From Pseudooceanicola nitratireducens (GTDB lineage Bacteria; Pseudomonadota; Alphaproteobacteria; Rhodobacterales; Rhodobacteraceae), in contig NZ_FNZG01000002.1 of assembly GCF_900109195.1 (NCBI RefSeq), forward strand, positions 256,191 to 320,190: DNA of 64,000 nucleotides, given 5' to 3'. A program made the translations under genes and the position numbers. The notes below the pieces were generated by a model. It did no database searches and was not told where the DNA came from. It saw only the letters and a program-made list of their open reading frames with translations. Of this stretch, positions 18,057 to 27,274 are shown in pieces (positions within the stretch are counted from its first letter, which is position 1; every line of letters begins with the position of its first letter).

Positions 18057-19229
18057 ATGCAAGATGTAGTGATCGCGGGCGCGTCCCGCACGGCCATGGG
18101 CGGATTTCAGGGCGCATTCGACGGGGTCGAGGCCGCGACCCTTGGCGGCGCGGCCTTGCGCGCGGCGCTGGAGGGTTCGGGCGCGAAAACGGTGGATGAG
18201 GTCCTGATGGGCTGTGTCCTGCCGGCCGGACAGGGCCAGGCCCCCGCGCGTCAGGCCGGTTTCGCGGCTGGTTTCGGCGAAAGCGTCCCCGCGACGACGC
18301 TGAACAAGATGTGCGGGTCGGGGATGAAGGCCGCGATGATGGCCTTTGACCGGCTGGCGCTTGGTCATGCGGATGTGATCGCGGCGGGCGGCATGGAATC
18401 CATGTCCAACGCCCCCTACCTGCTGCCCAAGATGCGCGGCGGCGCGCGGATCGGCCATCAGCAGGTGCAGGACCACATGTTCCTGGATGGGCTTGAGGAC
18501 GCCTATGACAAGGGGCGCCTGATGGGCACCTTTGCCGAAGATTGCGCCGAGGCCTTCCAGTTCACCCGCGAGGCGCAGGATGATTACGCGCTGAAGTCGC
18601 TGCAGAATGCGCTGGATGCCCAGGCCTCGGGCGCGTTCGACGGCGAAATCACCCCCGTCACCCTGACCACCCGGAAGGGAGAGGTCACCATCGGCGCGGA
18701 TGAGCAGCCCGGCAATGCCCGCCCCGAGAAGATCCCGCATCTCAAGCCCGCCTTCCGCAAGGACGGCACGGTGACCCCGGCCAATTCGTCCTCGATCTCT
18801 GACGGGGCGGCGGCGCTGATCCTGGCCAGCGGTGCGGCGGCCGAGGCGCAGGGGCTGAACGTCCGCGCGCGCGTGCTGGGCCATGCCAGCCATGCGCAGG
18901 CCCCGGCGCTGTTTCCGACCGCGCCGGTCCCGGCCGCGCAGAAGCTGCTGGAGCGGATCGGCTGGTCCAAGGAAGACGTCGACCTGTGGGAGGTGAACGA
19001 AGCCTTCGCCGTCGTGCCCATGGCCTTCATGCATGAAATGGGTCTGTCGCGCGACGTGGTGAACGTGAACGGCGGGGCCTGTGCCCTGGGTCACCCGATC
19101 GGCGCTTCGGGCGCGCGGATCATCGTGACGCTGCTGAATGCGCTGGAAAAGCGCGGGCTGAAACGCGGTGTCGCGGCGATCTGCATCGGCGGTGGCGAAG
19201 GTACGGCGATTGCCATCGAACGGGTCTGA
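18057..19229 (+). CDS. Acetyl-CoA C-acyltransferase (thiolase)
   Basis: Thiolase of 390 residues. It has acyl-binding Cys86 in NKMCGSGMKA, the C-terminal motif NGGACALGHPIGASGAR containing the catalytic His, and the second cysteine in CIGGGEGTA. It would condense two acetyl-CoA or cleave 3-ketoacyl-CoA; PhaA, BktB or a degradative role cannot be separated by eye. There is no phaB nearby. The start follows GGAGGAGG. It is followed after 46 bases by an alpha/beta hydrolase. Confidence 0.93.
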   Translation: MQDVVIAGASRTAMGGFQGAFDGVEAATLGGAALRAALEGSGAKTVDEVLMGCVLPAGQGQAPARQAGFAAGFGESVPATTLNKMCGSGMKAAMMAFDRLALGHADVIAAGGMESMSNAPYLLPKMRGGARIGHQQVQDHMFLDGLEDAYDKGRLMGTFAEDCAEAFQFTREAQDDYALKSLQNALDAQASGAFDGEITPVTLTTRKGEVTIGADEQPGNARPEKIPHLKPAFRKDGTVTPANSSSISDGAAALILASGAAAEAQGLNVRARVLGHASHAQAPALFPTAPVPAAQKLLERIGWSKEDVDLWEVNEAFAVVPMAFMHEMGLSRDVVNVNGGACALGHPIGASGARIIVTLLNALEKRGLKRGVAAICIGGGEGTAIAIERV

Positions 19230-19275
19230 AAACAGGCTCTAACCAGCGGAACAGAGCCTGATCGGGAGAGGCGGG

Positions 19276-20316
19276 ATGAAAGCATTGCGGATGATCTGGG
19301 GGCTGATCAAGGTGGTCGGCCCCGAGGGGCTGGCGCGCCGCGCCTATTCGGGCAAGCTGGATCAGGTGGACGGTCGGGTGATCGACGCCAAGGCCAAGGC
19401 GGTCAGCGATCTGGTCGCCCAGATCCGCGATCCGAACCAGATGCCGACGCTGGAGGACAGCCGCAAGCAGCTGGATGCCCTGGCCGCCAAGTTCGACCAG
19501 CCCTGTCCCGATGGTGTCGTGGTCAGTGAGATCACTCTGCCCGGACTGACAGGGCCCCGCTGCGCGCGGGTCTATGTGCCCGAGGGCGGCGATCCGATGG
19601 CCCCGCAGTGGACGCTTTTGTACCTGCATGGCGGCGGCTGGGTTCAGGGATCGCTGGACAGTCACCATTCGCTGTGCGGGAAGCTGGCGGCGCAATCCGG
19701 GGTGCGGGTGATTTCCTACGATTACGTGCTGGCGCCCGAACACAAGTTTCCCGCCGCGCCGGATGATGTCCTGCAGGTCTATACCGCGCTGCTGGACGGG
19801 GCCGGGGGGCTGGGCGTCAGCGCCGACCGGCTGATGATCGGGGGCGACAGCGCGGGGGCCAATCTGACAGCCGCCTTGATGCATGATCTGGGCCGGACGG
19901 GGGGTGCGCTGCCCCGGGCGCAGCTGCTGCTTTATCCGGCGGTGGATGGGCGCATGTCCTCGGCGTCGATGCAGGCGCTGGCGGATCAGCCGCTGTTGCC
20001 GCGCAAGAGGATCGAATGGTTCCAGGCCTTCTATCTCCCCGAAGGGCAGGACGTCACCGATCCGCGCTATTCGCCGCTGTTCTCGGATCAGCTGAAGGGG
20101 CAGCCACGCGCCTTCATCATCGCGGGCGGGCACGATCCGCTATGGGATGACGCGCTGAGCTATGGCAAGGCGCTGGAAGAGGCGGGAACCCGGGTTGACC
20201 TTGTGACCTTCGAGGGGCAGGTGCATGCCTTCATGTCCCTGACCAAGGTCATTCCCGAGGGGCGCGAGGCGGTCGATCTGACCGCCGCCTGGATGAGAGC
20301 GAGAGCCGCAGAATGA
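19276..20316 (+). CDS. Alpha/beta hydrolase (HSL-type esterase)
   Basis: Esterase/lipase-like protein of 346 residues from the hormone-sensitive lipase branch. The oxyanion motif is YLHGGGWVQGS, the nucleophile elbow is GGDSAGAN, and HDPLWDDA and GQVHAFMSL near the C-terminus provide the Asp and His. The substrate is unknown. An N-terminal cap of about 100 residues is typical for the branch. The stop overlaps the start of msrC by four bases (ATGA). Confidence 0.9.
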   Translation: MKALRMIWGLIKVVGPEGLARRAYSGKLDQVDGRVIDAKAKAVSDLVAQIRDPNQMPTLEDSRKQLDALAAKFDQPCPDGVVVSEITLPGLTGPRCARVYVPEGGDPMAPQWTLLYLHGGGWVQGSLDSHHSLCGKLAAQSGVRVISYDYVLAPEHKFPAAPDDVLQVYTALLDGAGGLGVSADRLMIGGDSAGANLTAALMHDLGRTGGALPRAQLLLYPAVDGRMSSASMQALADQPLLPRKRIEWFQAFYLPEGQDVTDPRYSPLFSDQLKGQPRAFIIAGGHDPLWDDALSYGKALEEAGTRVDLVTFEGQVHAFMSLTKVIPEGREAVDLTAAWMRARAAE

Positions 20317-20777
20317 GTGTCGATTACGCCGAATTGAGCCGCACGATCGCCAGCCTGACCGAGGGCGAGACGGACGCAGTTGCCCTGATGGCGACCCTGT
20401 CGTGCGAGATCCACCATGCCGACGACAGGTTCGACTGGACCGGGTTCTATCGCGTGACCGAGCCCGAGTTGCTGAAGATCGGGCCCTATCAGGGCGGCCA
20501 CGGGTGCCTTGTCATCCCGTTTTCGCGCGGGGTCTGCGGGGCGGCGGCGCGGACGCGGCAGGTGCAGCTTGTCCCGGATGTCGAAGCCTTCCCCGGCCAT
20601 ATCGCCTGTGCCTCCTCGACCCGGTCGGAAATCGTGCTGCCGGTCTTCGACCAGACGGGCGCGGTGATTGCGGTGCTGGATATCGACAGCGATCAGCCCG
20701 ATGCCTTCACCGACGACGATGCAGAGGCGCTGACCCGGATCCTGCACGACACGTTCACCGCGCGCGCGCTAAGCTGA
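20313..20777 (+). CDS. msrC: Free methionine-(R)-sulfoxide reductase (GAF domain)
   Basis: GAF-domain enzyme of 154 residues matching fRMsr, which reduces free methionine-(R)-sulfoxide with thioredoxin. The family cysteines are present: one in GGHGCLVIPF, one in GVCGAAA and one in HIACAS. DWTGFYR near the start and VLDIDSD near the end are also family features. It overlaps the esterase gene by four bases. Together with CnoX and the peroxiredoxin it suggests oxidative-stress capacity. Confidence 0.92.
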   Translation: MSVDYAELSRTIASLTEGETDAVALMATLSCEIHHADDRFDWTGFYRVTEPELLKIGPYQGGHGCLVIPFSRGVCGAAARTRQVQLVPDVEAFPGHIACASSTRSEIVLPVFDQTGAVIAVLDIDSDQPDAFTDDDAEALTRILHDTFTARALS

Positions 20778-20826
20778 CAGTAGCCCGACCCATGGTCATG
20801 ACCCGCGCGGCAGGCTATCAGGCGGC

Positions 20827-21477
20827 ATGATGTCCGATGCCTACACTCCGCCCGATACGCCGCTTTCGGTGATCCACGAAGATCACGAACTGCTTCTGGT
20901 CGACAAACCGTCGGGGCTTTTGTCGGTGCCGGGGCGGGGCGAACACCTGGCCGATTGTCTGCTGACACGGGTGCAGGCCGCCTTTCCGACCGCGCTTCTG
21001 GTGCATCGGCTGGACCGCGACACATCGGGCATCATGGTCTTTGCCCTGACGCCTCATGCGCAGCGCCACCTTGGGCTGCAGTTCGAACATCGCCGCACCA
21101 AGAAGACCTATGTTGCCCGTGTCGCCGGCCGGTTGGAGCCGAAGACCGGCACCGTGGATCTGCCGCTGATCGTCGACTGGCCGAACCGGCCGCGCCAGAT
21201 GGTGGACCATGAGAACGGCAAACCGGCGCAGACCGACTGGCGCGTGCAGCGCTATGGCGAGGACGAGACCCGCGTGCGGCTGATGCCGCGCACCGGGCGG
21301 TCGCATCAGCTTCGGGTGCATATGCTGGCGCTTGGGCACCCGATCCTGGGCGATCCCTTCTATGCCAGCGGCGCGGCGCTGGATCATCCCCGGCTGATGC
21401 TGCATTCCGAAGAGCTGCGGCTGCTGCACCCCGACGGCGGCAAGGGCATGACCTTCAAGGCCAAAGCCCCTTTCTAG
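20827..21477 (+). CDS. rluA: RluA family pseudouridine synthase
   Basis: Pseudouridine synthase of 216 residues, without an S4 domain, the size of RluA itself, which in Escherichia coli modifies 23S rRNA U746 and tRNA U32. The catalytic motif is HRLDRDTSGIMVFA. VDKPSGLLSVPG near the N-terminus and GRSHQLRVHM-LGHPILGDPFY later are family blocks. The start is the first of two adjacent ATGs. It is convergent with a transglycosylase lipoprotein gene 21 bases away. Confidence 0.9.
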   Translation: MMSDAYTPPDTPLSVIHEDHELLLVDKPSGLLSVPGRGEHLADCLLTRVQAAFPTALLVHRLDRDTSGIMVFALTPHAQRHLGLQFEHRRTKKTYVARVAGRLEPKTGTVDLPLIVDWPNRPRQMVDHENGKPAQTDWRVQRYGEDETRVRLMPRTGRSHQLRVHMLALGHPILGDPFYASGAALDHPRLMLHSEELRLLHPDGGKGMTFKAKAPF

Positions 21478-21498
21478 AGCCTGATTTCCGGGCGATGC

Positions 21499-21993
21499 CT
21501 AGCGGCAGGCGCTGAGGGTTTCGTAGTCCTGCAACCCGGTGGCGACCAGCATGCAGCGGTCGCGGGCTTCGTAGTAATAGCCCCGCGCGTACCAGCCGAC
21601 GGCCGTGGGTTCATCGCCATCAGACAGAAGCCAGGCCCCCCGCAGGTATTTCACCGCCCATCTCAGGTTGGTGTCGGCATCCAGAAGCTGTTCGGGATGG
21701 CCTTCGAAGCCCATGCCTCGGGCGGTGGCGGGCAGGATCTGCATCATGCCGTAATAGGGGCCGTTGCGCGCCTGGGGGCGGTAGTCGCTTTCGCGCTGGA
21801 TGACACGGTGGATCAGGCTGGCGGGCACGTCGTAGTGGTCGGCGTACTTGTTGACGAGGGCCCGGATCTCGGGGGTCTCGCCGGGGTGCAGTGCCATGGC
21901 CTGCGGGGCGGGACCGGGGCCGCCACAGGCGGCAAGGGTGAGGGTCAGGAAAACGGGGATCAGAAACGCGCGCGCGCGGGATACTGGCATCAT
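21499..21993 (-). CDS. Small lytic transglycosylase lipoprotein
   Basis: Protein of 164 residues with an SLT domain. A lipoprotein signal ends in LAAC at Cys23. The catalytic segment is RVIQRESDYRPQARN with Glu68, followed by YYGMMQILPATARGMG, the usual G-x-M-Q motif, and later NLRWAVKYLRG. It would cut the beta-1,4 bond of murein from the outer membrane. It is shorter than MltC/E types and ends in a short Cys-containing tail. Its start may be the second of two adjacent ATGs. Confidence 0.88.
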   Translation of the reverse strand: MMPVSRARAFLIPVFLTLTLAACGGPGPAPQAMALHPGETPEIRALVNKYADHYDVPASLIHRVIQRESDYRPQARNGPYYGMMQILPATARGMGFEGHPEQLLDADTNLRWAVKYLRGAWLLSDGDEPTAVGWYARGYYYEARDRCMLVATGLQDYETLSACR

Positions 21994-22112
21994 TTACGGG
22001 GGTCCAAGTTGTGCGACAGGCGCATTTGGCCCCGTTCGGGCGGCTTCCGGCAAGCGGTCCGTCAGATGCGCGCGGAAGTCTGCCGAAGATGAGGGACGTG
22101 CCGGACCCGGTG

Positions 22113-22769
22113 TTAGCCCTTGCCGAACTTGGCGTCGTCCCGGTCGATGTCGGCTTCAAGGTCGGCCGCTGTCGGGTCGAACATCAGAAGTTGCGCGAAG
22201 AACAGACACATAAGCAGTGCGGCGGTGTAGTGCGACATGTTGGTGAAAGGCGGGATCTGGTCCAGCGTCAGCGCATCGACAAAAATCCCCGCGGTCACCG
22301 CGCAGCTGCCGATGGCCCCGAACAGCGGCACGTGCAGCCGCCAGTCCGCGTGCAGGGGCAGCAGGTTCAGGCGAATCGCGGGTGCGATCGACAGCAGAAG
22401 AAGCCCCAGGATCGTTGCATCGGAGACCCCGTCATTGGGGTTGGATTCAAAGATCACCAGATCCTCAAGCGGCAGGTCCAGCCCGAACAGGCGCAGCAGC
22501 ACCAGCGACCCCAAGAAGGCGATCGCCAGGACCAGGGCCAGGCGTTGCAGCAGCCATCCCGATGTATGCGACGCCAGCGGCATCGTGGCGAAGCCAACCA
22601 GCGCCATGCACAGCGCGGTGGCCGGGACCATGGCGTTCTGGTCGGTGGAAAAACGCACAAGCGGGTCGATGCCAAGGCTCCAGCCCAGACCAAGGCTGAA
22701 GAGGCAGAATAGGATGCTTGCCAGGGCGAGCGTAAAGCTCACCGCGTTTTTGGAATCTCTGTCGGTCAT
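22113..22769 (-). CDS. Multi-pass membrane protein of unknown function
   Basis: Protein of about 218 residues with five to six transmembrane segments and a short acidic C-terminal tail (DLEADIDRDDAKFGKG). The block NAMVPATALCMALVGF resembles the repeated N-terminal membrane sensor found ahead of some histidine kinases and diguanylate cyclases, but no output domain follows. ATG at 22769 is chosen; a GTG at 22799 is possible, and neither has a strong ribosome site. It is downstream of the aldehyde dehydrogenase terminator, so it is probably its own transcription unit. Confidence 0.7.
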   Translation of the reverse strand: MTDRDSKNAVSFTLALASILFCLFSLGLGWSLGIDPLVRFSTDQNAMVPATALCMALVGFATMPLASHTSGWLLQRLALVLAIAFLGSLVLLRLFGLDLPLEDLVIFESNPNDGVSDATILGLLLLSIAPAIRLNLLPLHADWRLHVPLFGAIGSCAVTAGIFVDALTLDQIPPFTNMSHYTAALLMCLFFAQLLMFDPTAADLEADIDRDDAKFGKG

Positions 22770-22847
22770 GTCTTCTGAAATATGAATCGGAACGGCCACC
22801 TGCCGATGCCGGATACATTAGTTCGCAAAGGAGGGATTGCAAAAAAT

Positions 22848-22877
22848 AAAGTGACGCAGAGTCATCTGCGTCACTTT
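22848..22877. terminator. Terminator after the aldehyde dehydrogenase gene
   Basis: AAAGTGACGCAGA and TCTGCGTCACTTT form a perfect 13-base stem around a four-base loop, flanked by A-rich and T-rich tracts on both strands. It lies about 85 bases past the minus-strand aldehyde dehydrogenase stop. Confidence 0.88.
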
Positions 22878-22960
22878 TTATTTTGAAAACAGGCCCGTCA
22901 GGCCGTTCGGGGGCCTTTCAGGAGGGCCGGTCCGGGTGGTCCAGTGCCGATCAGTTCCGG

Positions 22961-24406
22961 TCAGGCGGTCTTGGCATCCCAGCCGGACACGGCCTTGACC
23001 TCCATGAAGTCTTCCAGACCCCAGACGCCGCCTTCGCGGCCGGTGCCGGACATCTTCATGCCGCCAAAGGGTGCGCCCGCGCCGCGGGGCTGGCCGTTCA
23101 TCTCGACCATGCCCGACCGCAGCGACATCGCCATGCGGTTGGCGCGCTCACCGTCCTGGGTCTGGACATAGTTGGTCAGACCATAGGGGGTGTCGTTGGC
23201 GATCTCGATGGCCTCTTCTTCGGTGTCGAAGGGCATGATGGTCAGGACGGGGCCAAAGATTTCCTCGCGCGCGATGGTCATCTGGTTGTTGGCATCCGCA
23301 AAGACCGTCGGTTTGACAAAGAAGCCGCGGTTCAGCCCGTCGGGGCGACCGGTGCCGCCGGCGACCAGTTTCGCGCCTTCGTCGATGCCCTTCTGGATCA
23401 GGTCCTGGATCTTGTTGAACTGGCTTTCGTTCACGACCGGGCCGATGTGGCGGCCTTCTTCGTGGGCCGAGCCGACGGTGACCGCGTTGGCGGCTGCGGC
23501 GGCTTCCTCGACGGCCTGGTCATAGCGTTCGCGCTGCACCAGCATCCGCGAGGGCGCGTTACAGGACTGGCCCGAGTTGTTCATCATGTGCATGACGCCG
23601 CGCTTCACGGCCTTGTCGTCGGCATCGGCGAAGATCACGTTCGCGCCCTTGCCGCCCAGTTCAAGGTGCACCTTCTTCAGGGTTGCGGCGGCGTTCTGGC
23701 TGATGGCGATGCCGGCGCGGGTCGATCCGGTGAAGGACACCATGTCGACATCCTCGTGCCCGGTCAGGGCCGATCCGACGCCCATGCCGTCGCCGTTCAC
23801 CAGGTTGAAGACACCGGCGGGCACACCCGCCTCGTGCATCATCTCGGCGAAGAGCAGCGCGTTCAGCGGGCTTTCCTCGGACGGCTTCAGGATCATGGTG
23901 CAGCCGGCGATCAGACCTGCGATGACCTTCAGGGTCACCTGGTTCATCGGCCAGTTCCAGGGCGTGATCATCGCGCAGACGCCGAAGCCTTCATAGACGA
24001 TGCGGTCGTTCGGGGCGTGATCGCCAAGCGGGCGGACGAACTGGAATTCCTTCGCCGCCTTCAGGAAGTTGCGCGTGTGCGAGAAGCCCGCACCCCACTG
24101 CTGGGCCTTCGCCATGTCGATCGGCGCGCCCATCTCCATCGAGATGGCCTTGCCCATGTCTTCCTGGCGGGCGGTGTAGATTTCCAGGAACTTCTCGACG
24201 ATCGCGATCCGTTCTTCGGGCGCGCGCTTCATCCAGGCGGGGAAGGCGGCCTTGGCGGCGGCAACGGCCTTGTCGACGTCGGCGGCTGACCCAAGCGAGA
24301 TCACCGCGCAGGGTTCTTCCGTCGAGGGATCGATCACATTGTGGTCGTTCGGCGTGACGGGATCGACCCATTCACCGTTGATGTAAAATTGGCGTTTCTC
24401 GATCAT
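22961..24406 (-). CDS. Aldehyde dehydrogenase family protein
   Basis: NAD(P)-dependent aldehyde dehydrogenase of 481 residues. The signature ITPWNWPMNQ is in the N-terminal half, FTGST in the cofactor region, LELGGKGAN holds the general-base Glu, and catalytic Cys282 lies in NNSGQSCNAPSR. It is the broad-substrate type; the substrate cannot be predicted. The start at 24406 has GGGAGAG upstream; a start at 24448 would add 14 residues not seen in the family. It is divergent from the peroxiredoxin gene with a palindrome midway. Confidence 0.92.
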   Translation of the reverse strand: MIEKRQFYINGEWVDPVTPNDHNVIDPSTEEPCAVISLGSAADVDKAVAAAKAAFPAWMKRAPEERIAIVEKFLEIYTARQEDMGKAISMEMGAPIDMAKAQQWGAGFSHTRNFLKAAKEFQFVRPLGDHAPNDRIVYEGFGVCAMITPWNWPMNQVTLKVIAGLIAGCTMILKPSEESPLNALLFAEMMHEAGVPAGVFNLVNGDGMGVGSALTGHEDVDMVSFTGSTRAGIAISQNAAATLKKVHLELGGKGANVIFADADDKAVKRGVMHMMNNSGQSCNAPSRMLVQRERYDQAVEEAAAAANAVTVGSAHEEGRHIGPVVNESQFNKIQDLIQKGIDEGAKLVAGGTGRPDGLNRGFFVKPTVFADANNQMTIAREEIFGPVLTIMPFDTEEEAIEIANDTPYGLTNYVQTQDGERANRMAMSLRSGMVEMNGQPRGAGAPFGGMKMSGTGREGGVWGLEDFMEVKAVSGWDAKTA

Positions 24407-24500
24407 CGGTTCTCTCCCTAACCAAAGTATCGCGGGGCCATCCCGCATCGCGGGCGAATGTCCCGCAGATTCCGCGCCAATCTGTCACCGCCTCCCGGGG

Positions 24501-24521
24501 CTTGCAAGGCGGCCTTGCAAG
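24501..24521. promoter_or_regulatory. Palindrome between aldehyde dehydrogenase and peroxiredoxin genes
   Basis: CTTGCAAGG, spacer CGG, CCTTGCAAG: a perfect inverted repeat with nine-base arms, each containing the palindrome TTGCAA. It lies almost exactly midway between the two divergent start codons (24406 and 24605). It could be an operator or a transcript hairpin. Confidence 0.45.
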
Positions 24522-24604
24522 GAGGGGGGTGCAAATGCGCGGGGTGGTCTCTAGATAGGGGGGGAACCTTGCAGAAACAAACGTCATACGTCACGGAGGA
24601 CACC

Positions 24605-25258
24605 ATGGCACTGCGCATCAACGCGACCGTTCCGGATTTCAAAGCGGACACCGATCAGGGCGAAATCAGCTTTCACGACTGGATCGGCGACAGCTGGGCG
24701 ATCCTGTTTTCGCACCCCAAGGATTTCACCCCGGTCTGCACGACCGAATTCGGGGCCGTGGCGCAGCTGGCCGACGAATGGGCCAAGCGCGGCACCAAGG
24801 TGATCGGCATTTCCGTCGATGGCGTCGAGGACCACAAGAAGTGGAAGGGTGACATCGAAAGCTTTGCCGGGGCCAACGCGGGCTTCCCGATCATCGCGGA
24901 CCAGGGTCTGGACGTGGCCAAGCTGTTCGACATGCTGCCCGAAGAGGCCGTGCTGCCCGATCAGCCGACCCCGGCCGACAGCGCGACGGTGCGGTCCGTC
25001 TTCATCATCGGCCCCGACAAGAAGCTGAAGCTGTCGATGACCTACCCGATGACCATCGGCCGCAACTTCGCCGAGGTGCTGCGCGCCCTCGACGCGCTGC
25101 AGGCTACGTATGAGGTGCCGCTGGCTGCGCCGGCGAACTGGGTGCCGGGCGAAGACGTGATCGTCGCCCTGTCGCTGAACGACGAACAGGCTGAAGAGAA
25201 GTACGGCAAGCTGGACAAGAAGCTGCCCTACCTGCGGTTCGCCAAGGCCCCGTCCTGA
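24605..25258 (+). CDS. Peroxiredoxin (1-Cys, Prx6 type)
   Basis: Peroxidase of 217 residues that reduces hydrogen and organic peroxides. The peroxidatic cysteine is in FSHPKDFTPVCTTEFG (about residue 45). The long C-terminal domain, with RVIDAL-like and PANWVPGEDVIV segments, marks the Prx6 group, and no resolving cysteine is visible. The start has GGAGGA five bases upstream. It is a single gene followed by a DUF4336 gene after 113 bases. Confidence 0.94.
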   Translation: MALRINATVPDFKADTDQGEISFHDWIGDSWAILFSHPKDFTPVCTTEFGAVAQLADEWAKRGTKVIGISVDGVEDHKKWKGDIESFAGANAGFPIIADQGLDVAKLFDMLPEEAVLPDQPTPADSATVRSVFIIGPDKKLKLSMTYPMTIGRNFAEVLRALDALQATYEVPLAAPANWVPGEDVIVALSLNDEQAEEKYGKLDKKLPYLRFAKAPS

Positions 25259-25371
25259 GGCTGGGCCCAGGCCCGTCCTGATGTTTGCCATCAGAGACTG
25301 ACACCGGACGCGCGCCCGATTGTGGCGCGCGTTTTCCTTTCCGGCTAGGCTCATCGGGAAGGGAGCCCGCG

Positions 25372-26145
25372 ATGACCCGATCCGACCCGAACCCAGCCGA
25401 CTCTACCGCCAACCCAATCCACAATCCGATCCCCGAACAGGATCAAAGCACAGGCCCGGTGCCGCAGGTCTTCGGCCCCGACATCTGGATCCATGACGGC
25501 CCGCAGGTCGAAGGCGCGGCGGGGTTCCAGTTTCCGACCCGCATGGCGCTGATCCGGCTGGCCGACGGCGGGCTTTTCGTCTGGTCGCCCGTGGCGCTGA
25601 CCCCGGCGCTGGCGGATTGGATCACCGAAACCGGCCCGGTCCGCCACATCGTCGCGCCCAATGCGCTGCACCACGTCTTCCTGCCCGCCTGGCAGGTCGC
25701 CTATCCGCAGGCGCAGATCCACGGCGCGCCGGGGGTTGCGGAAAAGCGCGAAGAGATCCGGTTTGCCTCTCTCCTGGGGGATGCTGTGCCAGAGGACTGG
25801 AAAGGCCAGGTCGAACAGGTGCTGATCCCCAACCGCATCGCGGACGAGGTCGTCTTTTTCCACCGCGCCAGCGCCACGGTCATCGTGACCGATCTGTTGC
25901 AGGCCATGCCGCCTGGGTCCTTCCGGGGGTGGCGGGCGCTGGTGGCGCGACTGGATCTGATGACTGGCGACACCCCCCGGGTGCCGCGCAAGTTCCGCAT
26001 GGCGCTGCGACCGCGCGACGTGGTGCGGGGGCGGGTCGAGCATGTGCTGGGCTGGCCGGCCGAACGGCTGATCCTGGCCCATGGCAGGCCCGTGACCCGC
26101 GATGCCCATGCGCTGCTGCGCCGGGCCTTTCGCTGGCTGTATTAG
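25372..26145 (+). CDS. DUF4336 domain-containing protein
   Basis: Protein of 257 residues of the DUF4336 family, which is distantly related to metallo-beta-lactamase folds. The recognisable stretch begins WIHDGPQVEGAAGFQFPTRM and continues with RHIVAPNALHHVFLPAW; the H-x-x-x-H residues there may bind metal. LILAHGRPV near the C-terminus gives another His. The function is unknown. The first 30 residues are Pro/Asn-rich. It ends seven bases before the convergent FAD oxidoreductase gene. Confidence 0.82.
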   Translation: MTRSDPNPADSTANPIHNPIPEQDQSTGPVPQVFGPDIWIHDGPQVEGAAGFQFPTRMALIRLADGGLFVWSPVALTPALADWITETGPVRHIVAPNALHHVFLPAWQVAYPQAQIHGAPGVAEKREEIRFASLLGDAVPEDWKGQVEQVLIPNRIADEVVFFHRASATVIVTDLLQAMPPGSFRGWRALVARLDLMTGDTPRVPRKFRMALRPRDVVRGRVEHVLGWPAERLILAHGRPVTRDAHALLRRAFRWLY

Positions 26146-26152
26146 ACCCTAA

Positions 26153-27190
26153 TCAGGGGAACAGGGTCGACGCGCGGAAGGCCTCGGGGATGGTGTCGTG
26201 GCCGTCCAGGATCAGGTCGGCCATGACCTCTCCGACCTTGGGGGCCATGCCAAAGCCGATCTTGAACCCGCCGTTGGCGATGTATTCGCCGGGCTTGCCG
26301 GGCCAGGCCCCCAGCATCGGTGCGCGGGATCGCGACCGGGGGCGGACACCGGCCCAACGTTCGATCACCTCGGCCCCTTCCAGCGCGGGCACGGCGGCGC
26401 GGGCGGCGGCGATGACCTGATCCAGCTGCGCATCGGTGCTGCGCGGGTCGTCATAGTCGCGTTCGCTGGTCGACCCGATCGCCACGGTGCCATCCGCATG
26501 GGGCACCACGTGCACGCCTCCGGCAAAGACCTGCGGCACCGCGCCGGCGTCATGGCGCAGCAGGGCGGCCTGTCCCTTGACGCCTGTGCCGATCATGCGC
26601 CCGGCCTCGGTGCTCATTGCTTCCAGCCCCGGGGTGCCGGTGGCGTGCAGCAGGGCGCCTTCCTCGGGGCCGTCGGTGACGATCTCTGCTCCGTAGCTCT
26701 TCAGCGCCTCGACCAGTGCAAAGCAGGATTTGCGCGGATGGATGCGCGCGCTGAGCGTGTCGAAGACAAAAAGCCCGGTCGGAGAGGTCGGCGCAAAGGG
26801 GCCGGGGGCGTCGGTGACCTGCCATGTGGCGTGGTCCTGCCACAGGTCTTTCGCGGTCTCTTCGCGGCCGCGGGCCAGGGTGACGGCATGATCATCGGCC
26901 AGGGGCTGGATCCGGCCAAGGCGGGCATATCCGCTGGAAAGCCCCGAAACAGTCTCGATTTCCTGCCAATAGGCGCTGGCCATCAGAAGGCTGTCCAGCT
27001 GGAACTGTTTCTTGTCGTTCCAGGTCTCGGGCACATGCGGGGCCAGCGCGCCCACCACCCCGCCCGAGGACCCGGCCGCCACGCCGAAGGGGTCGATCAC
27101 CCGTACCTTCGCGCCGCGTTTGGCGCAGGACCAGGCACAGGCCAGGCCGAAGGCTCCGGCCCCGCGAATGGTCACGTCGATCCTTGTCAT
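26153..27190 (-). CDS. FAD-dependent oxidoreductase (MnmC C-terminal-like)
   Basis: DAO-family flavoprotein of 345 residues. The N-terminal Rossmann motif is IRGAGAFGLACAWSCAKRG, and the C-terminal block has GVRPRSRSRAPMLG and ANGGFKIGFGMAP. In gammaproteobacteria the homologous domain is fused to MnmD as MnmC and converts cmnm5(s2)U34 to nm5(s2)U34. Here it is a separate gene, divergent from mnmD by 84 bases, which is the reason for the MnmC-like proposal. A glycine/D-amino-acid oxidase role is the alternative. Confidence 0.85.
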   Translation of the reverse strand: MTRIDVTIRGAGAFGLACAWSCAKRGAKVRVIDPFGVAAGSSGGVVGALAPHVPETWNDKKQFQLDSLLMASAYWQEIETVSGLSSGYARLGRIQPLADDHAVTLARGREETAKDLWQDHATWQVTDAPGPFAPTSPTGLFVFDTLSARIHPRKSCFALVEALKSYGAEIVTDGPEEGALLHATGTPGLEAMSTEAGRMIGTGVKGQAALLRHDAGAVPQVFAGGVHVVPHADGTVAIGSTSERDYDDPRSTDAQLDQVIAAARAAVPALEGAEVIERWAGVRPRSRSRAPMLGAWPGKPGEYIANGGFKIGFGMAPKVGEVMADLILDGHDTIPEAFRASTLFP

Positions 27191-27274
27191 CTTCCCGTCT
27201 CCGCTTCATGGTGTCGGGCACCGTCCCGGTGCTTTCTTGCCGTGCGTTCAGGGCGGCTTCTAAAGGATCCCAGC

